Below, one piece after another: positions 15,230-22,255 of a DNA stretch of 22,255 nt (positions are counted from its first letter, which is position 1; each line of letters opens with the position of its first letter). Below the pieces are notes generated by a model that saw only the letters and a program-made list of their open reading frames with translations, searched no databases and was not told the DNA's origin. The position numbers were made by a program, and so were the translations under genes. This DNA is from GCA-002697625 sp002697625 (GTDB taxonomy: Bacteria > Bacteroidota > Bacteroidia > Flavobacteriales > BACL11), in the NCBI GenBank assembly GCA_964004625.1, contig CAXFOB010000017.1:1-22255 (forward strand), written 5' to 3'.

Positions 15230-16546
15230 ATGGTATTATTAACAACGTCAATAATAATAGTAAGTAGTATAGTAGTTTTTCTATTTGTAGTTTTATTACT
15301 AGTATTTTTATTATTATTCGTCAAATCTAGACTTTCTCCTGCAGGTAAGTTAAAGATTAAGATAAATGGAGAAAAAGAAATTGAGGTAGAAGGCGGTTCT
15401 ACTCTTTTATCCACATTAAGTAATAACGGTATATTTTTACCTTCTGCTTGTGGTGGTGGTGGTACTTGTGTACAATGTACATGCCAGGTTCATAGTGGTG
15501 GGGGTACAATATTGCCTACTGAAAAACCTCATTTTAGTAGAAAGAAAATAGCAGATAATTGGAGATTAGGATGTCAGGTAAAAGTAAAGGAAGACATGGA
15601 TATTTCTGTTCCGGAAGAAGTATTTGGAGTAAAGAAATGGGAGGCTACAGTTGTTTCTAACTATAATGTAGCGACTTATATTAAGGAGTTTATAGTAGAG
15701 GTTCCTGAGGAAATGCCTTATGAAGCGGGAGGATATATACAAATAGAAATTCCTGATTGTGAGGTACCTTTTTCTGAAATGGATATAAAAGCACATCCAG
15801 AAGATCATCCAGGAGAACCGGATAAGTTTGAGAAAGATTGGGCTGAAGGTCCCTTTGGGATGAGAGGTTTGGTAATGAAAAATGATGAAGAGGTGACAAG
15901 AGCATATTCTATGGCTTCATATCCTGCAGAAGGAAGAAATATCATGCTTAATGTTAGGGTAGCTGCTCCACCATTTGATAGAGATAAAAACACTTGGTCG
16001 GATATAAATCCAGGTGTTGCTTCTTCTTATATTTTTAGTAGAAAAACAGGAGATAAAGTTACTATCTCAGGACCATACGGAGAATTTTTTATTAATCATT
16101 CTGACGCTGAAATGTTATATATTGGTGGAGGTGCTGGAATGGCTCCAATGCGTTCTCACTTATATGAACTATTTAAAACAATTAAAACAGGAAGAAAAGT
16201 TTCATATTGGTATGGTGGTAGATCTAAAGCTGAGTTATTCTATATTGAACATTTCCGTTCTCTAGAAAGAGAATTTCAAAACTTTAGGTTTTATTTAGTT
16301 CTTTCTGAAGCAAAAGAGGAAGATAATTGGACTGAAAAGAAAGATATTAACGATCCAAATGGTGATGGTTTTGTTGGTTTTGTACATAACGCTGTAATTG
16401 ATCAATACTTAAGTAAACATGAAACACCTGAAGACATTGAATTATACTTTTGTGGACCACCAATGATGAACCAATCAGTACTTAGAATGGCTGATGATTG
16501 GGGAATTCCTGATGAAAATGTAAGATTTGACGACTTTGGAGGTTAA
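15230..16546 (+). CDS. nqrF: Na+-translocating NADH:quinone reductase subunit F
   Basis: 438 residues, the electron entry subunit. One N-terminal membrane helix (about 5-31) is followed by a ferredoxin-like [2Fe-2S] domain with ligands Cys74, Cys80, Cys83 and Cys115 (SACGGGGTCVQC...GC). The FAD domain shows R224-A-Y-S in TRAYSMASYP and the NADH-binding part G299-GAG in YIGGGAGMAPMRSH and C408-G-P in YFCGPPMM. Electrons pass from NADH to FAD to 2Fe-2S to the D/E metal centre. Ends with FDDFGG as NqrF normally does. Last gene of the operon; no strong terminator hairpin follows before convergent tsaD. Confidence 0.97.
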   Translation: MVLLTTSIIIVSSIVVFLFVVLLLVFLLLFVKSRLSPAGKLKIKINGEKEIEVEGGSTLLSTLSNNGIFLPSACGGGGTCVQCTCQVHSGGGTILPTEKPHFSRKKIADNWRLGCQVKVKEDMDISVPEEVFGVKKWEATVVSNYNVATYIKEFIVEVPEEMPYEAGGYIQIEIPDCEVPFSEMDIKAHPEDHPGEPDKFEKDWAEGPFGMRGLVMKNDEEVTRAYSMASYPAEGRNIMLNVRVAAPPFDRDKNTWSDINPGVASSYIFSRKTGDKVTISGPYGEFFINHSDAEMLYIGGGAGMAPMRSHLYELFKTIKTGRKVSYWYGGRSKAELFYIEHFRSLEREFQNFRFYLVLSEAKEEDNWTEKKDINDPNGDGFVGFVHNAVIDQYLSKHETPEDIELYFCGPPMMNQSVLRMADDWGIPDENVRFDDFGG

Positions 16547-16600
16547 TGAGTTAAACTTAAACGAAAAATACTGAACTCTTATAAAAAAATAATTCGCACC

Positions 16601-17626
16601 TTACAAGTATAATCTCGATTTTGGTGTAATTGATTGATTATAAAAATTCTTATCAAGAAATTTATAATATCCACTAATAGCAATCATAGCAGCGTTATCT
16701 GTACAGTATTCAAATTTAGGAATATAAACTTCTTTATTATACTTTTCTTTTAGTTCTAATAATCTAGCTCTTAAATATGAATTAGCAGAAACTCCTCCAG
16801 CGATTGCTATTTCTTTGATACCAGTTTCTTTAGAAGCTTTCATTATCTTTTTAATTAAAATATCTATAATAGTGTGTTGAATACTTGCACATAAATCATC
16901 TCTGTTTTCTTCTATAAAGTTAGGATTTTCTTCAACACCTTTTTCAACAACTCTTAAGATAGAAGTTTTAATTCCACTATAACTAAAGTTTAATTCTCCT
17001 ACTTGATGTTTCCCGAATGTAAATTTGTGTTTATCTCCCAGTTTTCCGTATTTGTCAATTAAAGGACCTCCAGGATAAGGTAGTCCTAAAATTTTTGCCG
17101 ATTTATCAAAAGCTTCTCCAGCAGCATCATCAAGTGTTTGTCCAATTACAGTCATATCTTCTACAGATTTTACTAAAACAATCTGTGTATGCCCTCCTGA
17201 AACTGTTAAACATAAAAAAGGAAATTTAGGATGTCTGTTTTTATTATCTACTTCTTTAATGAAATGAGCCATAATATGTCCTTGCATATGGTTTACTGCT
17301 ATTAATGGAATATTCATCCCTAAGGCAAAAGATTTTGCAAAAGAACTACCAACAAGTAAGGATCCTAATAATCCTGGTCCTTGAGTAAAACATATTGCAG
17401 ATAATTCTTCTTTTCTTATTCCAGCCTCACCAATAGCCATGTCTACCACTGGAATTATATTTTGCTGATGTGCTCTAGATGCTAGCTCTGGTACAACTCC
17501 TCCATATTTTTGGTGAACTTTCTGGTTAGCTACAATGTTGGAAAGAATATATCCGTCCGAAATAATTGCAGCAGAAGTGTCATCACATGAGGATTCAATA
17601 CCTAAAATGACAATTCTTTTAATCAT
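16601..17626 (-). CDS. tsaD: tRNA N6-adenosine threonylcarbamoyltransferase TsaD
   Basis: 341 residues, ASKHA-fold enzyme that transfers the threonylcarbamoyl group to A37 of ANN-decoding tRNAs (t6A), with TsaB and TsaE. Start ILGIESSCDDTSAA is the family signature; metal ligands are His113 and His117 in NHMQGHIMAHF and Asp310 in CTDNAAMIA. GGHTQIV (about 154-160) and AGGVSANSYLR (about 274-284) are nucleotide-binding loops. Normal length. The start overlaps the ribBA stop by 8 bases, suggesting coupled translation. The CAT-anticodon tRNA in this window is not encoded nearby enough to imply linkage. Confidence 0.97.
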   Translation of the reverse strand: MIKRIVILGIESSCDDTSAAIISDGYILSNIVANQKVHQKYGGVVPELASRAHQQNIIPVVDMAIGEAGIRKEELSAICFTQGPGLLGSLLVGSSFAKSFALGMNIPLIAVNHMQGHIMAHFIKEVDNKNRHPKFPFLCLTVSGGHTQIVLVKSVEDMTVIGQTLDDAAGEAFDKSAKILGLPYPGGPLIDKYGKLGDKHKFTFGKHQVGELNFSYSGIKTSILRVVEKGVEENPNFIEENRDDLCASIQHTIIDILIKKIMKASKETGIKEIAIAGGVSANSYLRARLLELKEKYNKEVYIPKFEYCTDNAAMIAISGYYKFLDKNFYNQSITPKSRLYL

Positions 17627-18830
17627 TTAGTTTATTAAGAGAATGTCCCATTTTATCTCTTTTAGTTTCCAAATAAAACTTGTTATGTTTATTAGATTCT
17701 ATTTCTAAAGGAATATTTTCTATAATTTCTATACCATAACCCATTAATCCAACTCTCTTTTTAGGATTGTTAGATAGAAGTTTTATTTTAGTTACCTTCA
17801 TTGCTCGTAAAATTTGAGCTCCAATCCCATAATCTCTCTCATCTGCATTAAAACCAAGTTCAATATTAGCTTCTACTGTGTCTTTTCCTTTTTCTTGTAA
17901 TTTATATGCTTTTAACTTGTTTAATAAACCAATTCCTCTTCCTTCTTGGTTCATGTATACAATAACACCCTTTCCTTCTGTTTCTATTTGATTCATAGCC
18001 GATTGAAGTTGAGGACCACAATCACATCTACAACTTCCAAAAATATCACCAGTCATACAGGATGAATGAACTCTTACTAAAATTTCATCTCCTTCCTTCC
18101 ATTCTCCTTTATACAATACTAAATGAAGTTGATTGTTAGTTAATTGTTTATAGGCTTTTAATTTAAAGTCTCCATAATCAGTAGGTAGCTCTACATCAAC
18201 TTCTTCAGATATTAAAGATTCATTTTTTATTCGGTACTCAATCAAATCTTTAATTGTTATAAACTTAAGGTTAAATTTTTCTGATAGTTTAAACAATTCA
18301 GGGGTACGAGCCATTGAACCATCTTCATTTAATATTTCCACTATAACTCCAGCTGGTTTTAGACCTGCAAGTCTCGCAAGATCAATAGCCGCTTCTGTGT
18401 GTCCAGCTCTTCTTAGAACCCCTCCTTTTCTGGCTTTAAGAGGAAATATATGACCAGGCTTTCCTAATTGTTCAGGTTTAGTATTTTCGTCTACTAAAGC
18501 TTGTATTGTCTTGGATCTATCTTGTGCAGAAATACCAGTAGTACATCCATTTCCAATTAAATCGACTGAAATCGTAAAGGGGGTTTTGTAAGCATCAGTA
18601 TTCTTACCTATCATTAATTCCAGTTCTAACTCTTCACATCTTTCTTCAATAATAGGAGCGCAAATTAAACCTCTTCCATGAGTTGCCATAAAATTCACCA
18701 TTTCTGGATTTGCCATCTCTGCCGCAGCTATAAAGTCACCTTCATTTTCTCTATTCTCATCATCAATAACAATCACAATCTTACCCTGTTTTATGTCTGC
18801 TATTGCTTCCTCTATTGTATTAAAGTTCAT
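17619..18830 (-). CDS. ribBA: bifunctional DHBP synthase / GTP cyclohydrolase II
   Basis: 403 residues, catalysing both entry reactions of riboflavin synthesis. The N-terminal half (about 1-205) is 3,4-dihydroxy-2-butanone 4-phosphate synthase: DDENRENEGD at 23-32, THGRGLIC, GISAQDRSKT and RRAGHTEAAIDLARLAG. The C-terminal half is GTP cyclohydrolase II: VHSSCMTGDIFGSCRCDCG carries the zinc cysteines, and NQEGRGIGL follows. I start at ATG 18830 (MNFNTIEEAI); an in-frame TTG at 18851 overlaps a TAATTTTG promoter box. A Cys replaces the more usual Leu/Val before the RCDC motif (SCRCDC), giving one extra cysteine. Second from last of the minus-strand block. Confidence 0.96.
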   Translation of the reverse strand: MNFNTIEEAIADIKQGKIVIVIDDENRENEGDFIAAAEMANPEMVNFMATHGRGLICAPIIEERCEELELELMIGKNTDAYKTPFTISVDLIGNGCTTGISAQDRSKTIQALVDENTKPEQLGKPGHIFPLKARKGGVLRRAGHTEAAIDLARLAGLKPAGVIVEILNEDGSMARTPELFKLSEKFNLKFITIKDLIEYRIKNESLISEEVDVELPTDYGDFKLKAYKQLTNNQLHLVLYKGEWKEGDEILVRVHSSCMTGDIFGSCRCDCGPQLQSAMNQIETEGKGVIVYMNQEGRGIGLLNKLKAYKLQEKGKDTVEANIELGFNADERDYGIGAQILRAMKVTKIKLLSNNPKKRVGLMGYGIEIIENIPLEIESNKHNKFYLETKRDKMGHSLNKLND

Positions 18831-18848
18831 TTCTAAATAATTTAAGAG

Positions 18849-18856
18849 CAAAATTA
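18849..18856 (-). promoter_or_regulatory. -7 promoter box for ribBA-tsaD
   Basis: TAATTTTG on the minus strand, identical to the nqr operon box, lies directly after the stop codon of the permease gene and ends 18 bases before the ribBA ATG. No clear -33 TTTG is seen at normal distance. It suggests ribBA-tsaD can be transcribed separately from the upstream permease gene. Confidence 0.45.
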
Positions 18857-20245
18857 CTAGCTTTTATTTAATTTTCCTATACTATATAGCTTATTAATAA
18901 ATTGTTTATAATAACTAAAATCTAGTAGGGAAGAGTCTGTTGTAGCTTTGTATAACAAAAAGAAACTTAAAGGTGTAAATATTAGGTTTGCAATCCACAT
19001 ACCTATTAATGGATCCAATCCAACTTCTTTTACTTGTTTTTCACCAGATATATTGAGAATATGATACAATATAAATAACAAAATAGAAACTAAGATAGGA
19101 ATGCTAAAACCTCCTTTTTTAATAATTGAACCTAAAGAAGCTCCTATGATATATAATATAATACAGGCAAATGCTAACGAAAATTTTCGGTGCCATTCAA
19201 TTTTATGTCGATTAATAATAGATTTTCGATATCTTAAATCATCGGAATTGGATTTTAATATTGATTTAGTAGATTTTACTTTATTTATTGTTAAATCGAT
19301 TATTTCTCTTTTGTTTCTGTTGTTTTTAATTGTGTCTGAGGAACCCCTAGTTAAGTCTATGTTAAACTTTTCGGTGTAATTTTGAATAAAATGATTTTCT
19401 CTTTCCGAAAGTTTCTTTTCCAATGAGTCTATAGATTTTGATAGTTGTTGTACACTCATCATCGAATAATGGTTTTTGTAGATACTTTCATCTGATCTTT
19501 TTAATCCAAATTTTTTTAAATCAAATCGAATTATATTCTCCTTAAAATTTATTCGTTGGTGAGCGTAATTTTTAAGTCTATCTTCGTTGTATACCTCAAT
19601 ATAGGAGGATCCATTGTGTAATTTAATCTCTAAATATTGTTCGTTATCAGTTATTTTCATTTCAGCACTATCTGCTATAATAACTTTATCGTTTGATTGT
19701 TGGGAGCTGTGGTCGTAAATAATGATTCCATATAAGATGTTAGTTAAATAATCTTTTTTATTTACCTTTATAGTATAACCATCTATTTCAGTATAGAATT
19801 CTCCCTCTCTAATATTTAATGCGGGTTTTGTTTTTTGAATGTCGTAAATTAAAGTGCCACTTTTTAGGTTTGCTACTGGCAGAACGTAGTTGGAATAACT
19901 GAAAGAAATGATTGAAATAAAGACGGATACAACTAATAAAGGCGTCATAATTTTGCTTAAGGATATTCCAGAAGATTTTAATGCAGATAATTCTTGTCGT
20001 TCCGCTAGTTTACCGAAAGTCATTATAGACGCAATAAGCATTGCGATAGGGAGAGCTAGAGGAACTAAACGAGCCGCTGCATAATATATAAACTTAAGGA
20101 TTATTTCTGTTTCTAATCCTTTTCCTATTAATTCGTCAACCCACTTCCATAAAAATTGCATAAACAATACAAAAATTGCAATGAAAAATGTAGCAATAAA
20201 GGGTGGTAAAAAGGATTTTATTAAAAATAGGTGTAGTTTTCTCAC
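18857..20245 (-). CDS. LptF/LptG family permease (YjgP/YjgQ)
   Basis: 462 residues, inner-membrane subunit of the LptB2FG lipopolysaccharide exporter. The N-terminal helices (LIKSFLPPFIATFFIAIFVLFMQFLWKWVDELIGKG) and 'LALPIAMLIASIMTFGKLAERQELSALKSSGISL' (about 72-105, the coupling helix contacting LptB) are diagnostic. Three helices lie before a large periplasmic beta-jellyroll part (about 130-340), and three more at about 350-440. A charged coiled segment around 270-330 (LEKKLSERENHF, NRNKREIIDL) makes it longer than E. coli LptF (about 366), which is common in Bacteroidota. I cannot tell LptF from LptG by sequence alone. It lies 12 bases after the START-like gene and 26 before ribBA. Confidence 0.92.
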   Translation of the reverse strand: MRKLHLFLIKSFLPPFIATFFIAIFVLFMQFLWKWVDELIGKGLETEIILKFIYYAAARLVPLALPIAMLIASIMTFGKLAERQELSALKSSGISLSKIMTPLLVVSVFISIISFSYSNYVLPVANLKSGTLIYDIQKTKPALNIREGEFYTEIDGYTIKVNKKDYLTNILYGIIIYDHSSQQSNDKVIIADSAEMKITDNEQYLEIKLHNGSSYIEVYNEDRLKNYAHQRINFKENIIRFDLKKFGLKRSDESIYKNHYSMMSVQQLSKSIDSLEKKLSERENHFIQNYTEKFNIDLTRGSSDTIKNNRNKREIIDLTINKVKSTKSILKSNSDDLRYRKSIINRHKIEWHRKFSLAFACIILYIIGASLGSIIKKGGFSIPILVSILLFILYHILNISGEKQVKEVGLDPLIGMWIANLIFTPLSFFLLYKATTDSSLLDFSYYKQFINKLYSIGKLNKS

Positions 20246-20257
20246 CAGAAATGTCTT

Positions 20258-20641
20258 TTAAATTCCTATAGCGTTTTTAAGGTTTTCTATTTGCTTGCTC
20301 CAAAGTAAAATACCTTCTTCTTTTTCGTCTTCATCTTCTGCAAAATCTGTTACTATTAATGAGATATCTTCTGTCATATCATCAATTTGTATAACAAATT
20401 CAAAATATCTTTCCTCTGATTTATGATCTAACCATTGATACTGTATAAACTTATTTTTTTTCTTTTTTAACACAATTGCTTCTTCTACCGAACCTTCCCA
20501 AAAAAAGGTGAGAATATTATTTTTTATATTTACATTATCTGCAAACCACTCTGATAATCCGCTAGGTGTACTAAGTCTTTTAAAAAGTACACTGATGGAG
20601 GTTTTTATAGGAAACTCTAGCGAATATTTTATTAATGACAT
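20258..20641 (-). CDS. START-like domain protein (Aha1/SRPBCC fold)
   Basis: 127 residues, cytoplasmic, no signal peptide. 'EFPIKTSISVLFKRLSTPSGLSEWFADNVNIKNN' resembles the N-terminal helix-grip part of SRPBCC/AHSA1 proteins, and the Bacteroidota START-like family usually has just this short form with a 'LW..QI.NLK..IG' C-terminal helix (here LLWSKQIENLKNAIGI). The fold binds hydrophobic ligands in a cavity, but no ligand is known. It is the first gene of the minus-strand block leading to the permease, ribBA and tsaD, with 12 bases to the permease. Confidence 0.8.
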   Translation of the reverse strand: MSLIKYSLEFPIKTSISVLFKRLSTPSGLSEWFADNVNIKNNILTFFWEGSVEEAIVLKKKKNKFIQYQWLDHKSEERYFEFVIQIDDMTEDISLIVTDFAEDEDEKEEGILLWSKQIENLKNAIGI

Positions 20642-20643
20642 AA

Positions 20644-20688
20644 TAAATTTGTTTGTGGTTATTTTTGTAGATTTGTAATCTAAATTTG
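20644..20688 (+). promoter_or_regulatory. divergent promoter region with three TAnATTTG copies
   Basis: TAAATTTG (20644-20651), TAGATTTG (20668-20675) and TAAATTTG (20681-20688) on the plus strand all fit TAnnTTTG. The TTTG copies at 20648-20655 lie 16 and 25 bases before the second and third boxes. The last box leaves about 30 bases of leader to the ATG at 20728. Between the second and third lies a small inverted repeat, AGATT-TGT-AATCT (20670-20682). Confidence 0.45.
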
Positions 20689-20727
20689 TCGCAATTTAAG
20701 GAATATTTTCAGAATAAATAAAGTTTT

Positions 20728-21465
20728 ATGTCATTAGTTAATTCATGGGAAGAACAGGGGAATTTTTTATTTAAATATAGGGGACAGTTTCCTGTACTAC
20801 TTTTTCTACTTGCAGTTCCTTTTTTGTTTCTTACAGATATGGTGAATGATAGAGATCAAATTATCTGGAATAGTCTTTCTGTTTTTTTTTCTATTATTGG
20901 CTTTCTAATTCGATTTTACACTATCGGAACTACCCCTAAGGGTACTTCTGGAAGAAATACTAAACAACAAATTGCAGATTATCTAAATTCTGTAGGAATT
21001 TATTCAACAGTCCGTCATCCTCTATATTTAGGGAACTATTTAATCTGGATAGGGATAGCGATTTTCACATATAATATTTATTTTATTGTTATTATAAGTT
21101 TATTGTTTTGGTTGTATTATGAGAGGATTATGTTTGCTGAAGAACGATTTTTAGAAAAAAAGTTCGGAGAAGAATATGTTACATGGTCAAACAGAATTCC
21201 AGCTTTTATACCTTCATTTAAGAATTATACTAAAACATCTATTCCATTGTCTTTTAAAAGTATATTAAGAAGAGAATATGCAGGGATATTAGCTGCTGTA
21301 ATTGGTTTTAGTTTTATTGATGTTGTCCGAATATATGTAGAAACAAATATTTTGAACTTCACACCTGTAGTATTATGGGTTTTGCTTATTAGTTCGGTTT
21401 TAGTTTTTTTCCTTAGATCATTAAAACATTATACTAATATATTAACTGACAAAAATAGGTCGTAA
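20728..21465 (+). CDS. ICMT-like membrane methyltransferase (possible lipid A 1-phosphate methyltransferase)
   Basis: 245 residues, about five to six membrane helices. VRHPLYLGNYLIWIGIA (about 94-110) is the RHPxYxG SAM-binding motif of the isoprenylcysteine methyltransferase/phospholipid methyltransferase fold, and EERFLEKKFGEEYVTWSNRIP (about 137-157) is the conserved C-terminal element. The N-terminus (WEEQGNFLFKYRGQFPVLLF) resembles the Bacteroidota/Leptospira proteins annotated as lipid A Kdo2 1-phosphate O-methyltransferase (LmtA-like), so methylation of a lipid A phosphate is a reasonable guess. Two extra hydrophobic helices follow the catalytic part (about 183-235). Substrate not proven. 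It is divergent from the START-like gene. Confidence 0.8.
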   Translation: MSLVNSWEEQGNFLFKYRGQFPVLLFLLAVPFLFLTDMVNDRDQIIWNSLSVFFSIIGFLIRFYTIGTTPKGTSGRNTKQQIADYLNSVGIYSTVRHPLYLGNYLIWIGIAIFTYNIYFIVIISLLFWLYYERIMFAEERFLEKKFGEEYVTWSNRIPAFIPSFKNYTKTSIPLSFKSILRREYAGILAAVIGFSFIDVVRIYVETNILNFTPVVLWVLLISSVLVFFLRSLKHYTNILTDKNRS

Positions 21466-21503
21466 TTTTTTGTTAAAAAACTATTATTAAATTGTATTAA
21501 TAT

Positions 21504-21511
21504 TATATTTG
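21504..21511 (+). promoter_or_regulatory. -7 promoter box for tRNA-Met
   Basis: TATATTTG fits TAnnTTTG, 11 bases before the mature tRNA 5' end, as expected for a short-leader tRNA transcript. No convincing -33 TTTG at normal spacing. Confidence 0.5.
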
Positions 21512-21522
21512 CTGACCGAAAT

Positions 21523-21596
21523 GGCGTGGTAGCTCAGTTGGTTAGAGCGCAGGATTCATAACCCTGAGGTCGGGAGTTCAAATCTCCCTCACGCTA
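21523..21596 (+). tRNA. tRNA with CAT anticodon (probably elongator Met)
   Basis: 74 bases that fold as a cloverleaf. Acceptor GGCGTGG pairs with TCACGCT (two G-U pairs, including the first). The D stem is GCTC/GAGC, and the anticodon loop TTCATAA gives anticodon CAT. The T stem is GGGAG/CTCCC with loop TTCAAAT, and the discriminator is A. The anticodon stem CAGGA/CCCTG has an A-C mismatch next to the loop (positions 31-39) where T would normally pair. Initiator tRNA features (three G-C pairs next to the anticodon loop, mismatched end of the acceptor) are missing, so elongator Met is most likely; tRNA-Ile2 (lysidine-modified) is the alternative. CCA is not encoded (CTA follows). Confidence 0.95.
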
Positions 21597-21600
21597 CTAG

Positions 21601-21630
21601 AGGGAAGTCTTATAGCTTCCCTTTTTATTT
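21601..21630 (+). terminator. Rho-independent terminator after tRNA-Met
   Basis: AGGGAAG (21601-21607) pairs perfectly with CTTCCCT (21616-21622) around an 8-base loop, followed by a T-rich run TTTTTATTT. It lies 4 bases after the tRNA. The reverse strand does not have an equal T-run at its other side, so it mainly serves the tRNA. Confidence 0.85.
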
Positions 21631-21638
21631 AATCTGAT

Positions 21639-22255
21639 TTATTCAATTAGTATCTTTTTATTGATTGAGTTTTCTTCTGATTTTATTTCTACAATATATA
21701 TTCCTGAAGGTAATTTGTTAGTGTTAATATTAGCTTTATGATTGTTTATTTCTTTATATAGTATTAATTGTCCATTTATACTATAAATATTTATGGAATC
21801 TATTTTTTTCAAATAACTTACAATATTAATTGTTTTTCTCACAGGATTAGGAAATATTTCTGTAGAAGAATTAAATACTTCATAGATATTTGTCGGGCCG
21901 TTTCCAAATAATGTAAGATATATTCTAGGATTTAAATATGCTTGTATAGTGTCTATATATGTTCTTCCTTTAAGGGATGACATATTAGGATTCCCTAATA
22001 AGGCTAAACAACCCCCTGTACCAGCTGGCACACTATTAATGACAGAAAATTGATTATCATATGTTGCATTATCCCACCAGTCCCAAGGAGCCCCTTCTTC
22101 TTCAGGCATACCACAAGGAGTTGCTGTATTTGATGGTGGAGGAGTCTTAAATACATATAGTCCTTCTAAAGAGTTATTATTTAAATTTGCAATATCTGTA
22201 ATGTTATTAAAAAATCCAGAAAATCCAGAATTAGAGATATTACTAAATGGAAAAT
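21639..22255 (-). CDS. T9SS type A sorting-domain protein, C-terminal part
   Basis: The frame is open from the right edge (22255) to TAA at 21639-21641, about 205 residues; an internal ATG at 22109 is not the start, since codons upstream remain open and protein-like to the edge. The last about 75 residues are a type A C-terminal secretion domain: FPNPVRKTINI, IDSINIYSINGQLI, INTNKLPSGIYIVEI and KKILIE. This signal sends proteins through the T9SS for cell-surface attachment or release. The visible upstream part (SNISNSGFSGFFNNITDIANLNNNSLEGLYV) has Leu/Asn spacing hinting at leucine-rich repeats, then CGMPEEEGAPWDWWDN. Function of the exported domain is unseen. Confidence 0.88.
   Translation of the reverse strand, partial: FPFSNISNSGFSGFFNNITDIANLNNNSLEGLYVFKTPPPSNTATPCGMPEEEGAPWDWWDNATYDNQFSVINSVPAGTGGCLALLGNPNMSSLKGRTYIDTIQAYLNPRIYLTLFGNGPTNIYEVFNSSTEIFPNPVRKTINIVSYLKKIDSINIYSINGQLILYKEINNHKANINTNKLPSGIYIVEIKSEENSINKKILIE

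Noticed and set aside
15566..15993. Several minus-strand frames inside nqrF
   Set aside because: All are antisense to conserved NqrF codons and resemble no protein family.
16014..16265. Plus-strand frame in a second phase inside nqrF
   Set aside because: Overlaps the FAD/NADH region of NqrF in another phase; chance open frame in A+T-rich DNA.
16548..16578. GAGTT/AACTC inverted repeat between nqrF and tsaD as a terminator
   Set aside because: Only 5 bp with a 21-base loop, and the following run is A rather than T; too weak to call.
17993..18080. Extra cysteine in SCRCDC of RibBA as a sign of altered metal binding
   Set aside because: The three expected zinc cysteines are all present; a single additional Cys in place of Leu/Val is not evidence of a new function.
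21465..21480. TTTTTTGTTAAAAAA inverted repeat after the methyltransferase gene as a terminator
   Set aside because: A/T pairs only with a loop too small for a stable stem; a -33 role for the tRNA promoter was also considered, but it lies about 31 bases from the -7 box.

Overview
This is ordinary chromosomal DNA from a strongly A+T-rich member of the Bacteroidota, most likely a flavobacterium-like (Flavobacteriales) organism. Four things point there: a T9SS plug-domain (DUF5103) protein and a secreted protein with a type A T9SS sorting tail; bacillithiol synthesis (bshA); a six-gene Na+-translocating NADH:quinone reductase operon; and TAnnTTTG promoter boxes in place of E. coli-type -10 boxes. 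Shine-Dalgarno sequences are mostly absent and starts follow A-rich stretches, which also fits. The Na+-NQR suggests, but does not prove, a marine or salt-exposed life.

Layout. 1-120 (minus): start of a lipoprotein with the beginning of a rhodanese domain. 121-711: gene-poor, ending in a cluster of interlocking inverted repeats (605-675). 712-2417 (plus): a 49-aa unknown ORF, a membrane-anchored SIMPL-domain protein and a von Willebrand A protein with a complete MIDAS. 2418-2549 (minus): an overlooked 43-aa conserved small protein. 2664-7569 (plus): a tightly packed operon of a 98-aa unknown protein, a GH3 N-acetylglucosaminidase/beta-lactamase-fold fusion, bshA and coaE. 7558-9186 (minus): pruA, overlapping coaE tail to tail. 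9237-10520 (minus): the T9SS plug-domain protein. 10598-16546 (plus): nqrABCDEF behind a clear promoter. 16601-20641 (minus): a START-like protein, an LptF/LptG permease, ribBA and tsaD. 20728-21465 (plus): an ICMT-like membrane methyltransferase. 21523-21596: tRNA with CAT anticodon, followed by a hairpin terminator. 21639-22255 (minus): C-terminal part of a T9SS-exported protein.

How they work together. The nqr operon provides all six subunits of the sodium pump; apbE, needed to attach its FMN groups, is not in the window. The 2664-7569 operon combines cell-wall sugar recycling with synthesis of two thiol molecules (bacillithiol and coenzyme A). The 20641-16601 block mixes envelope biogenesis (LptF/G), riboflavin synthesis (ribBA, which supplies the flavins Na+-NQR needs) and tRNA t6A modification (tsaD). 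I see no mobile element, prophage, CRISPR array or defence island, and no clearly new multi-gene system. The least explained part is 600-2550: a structured leader, two tiny genes, SIMPL and vWA.
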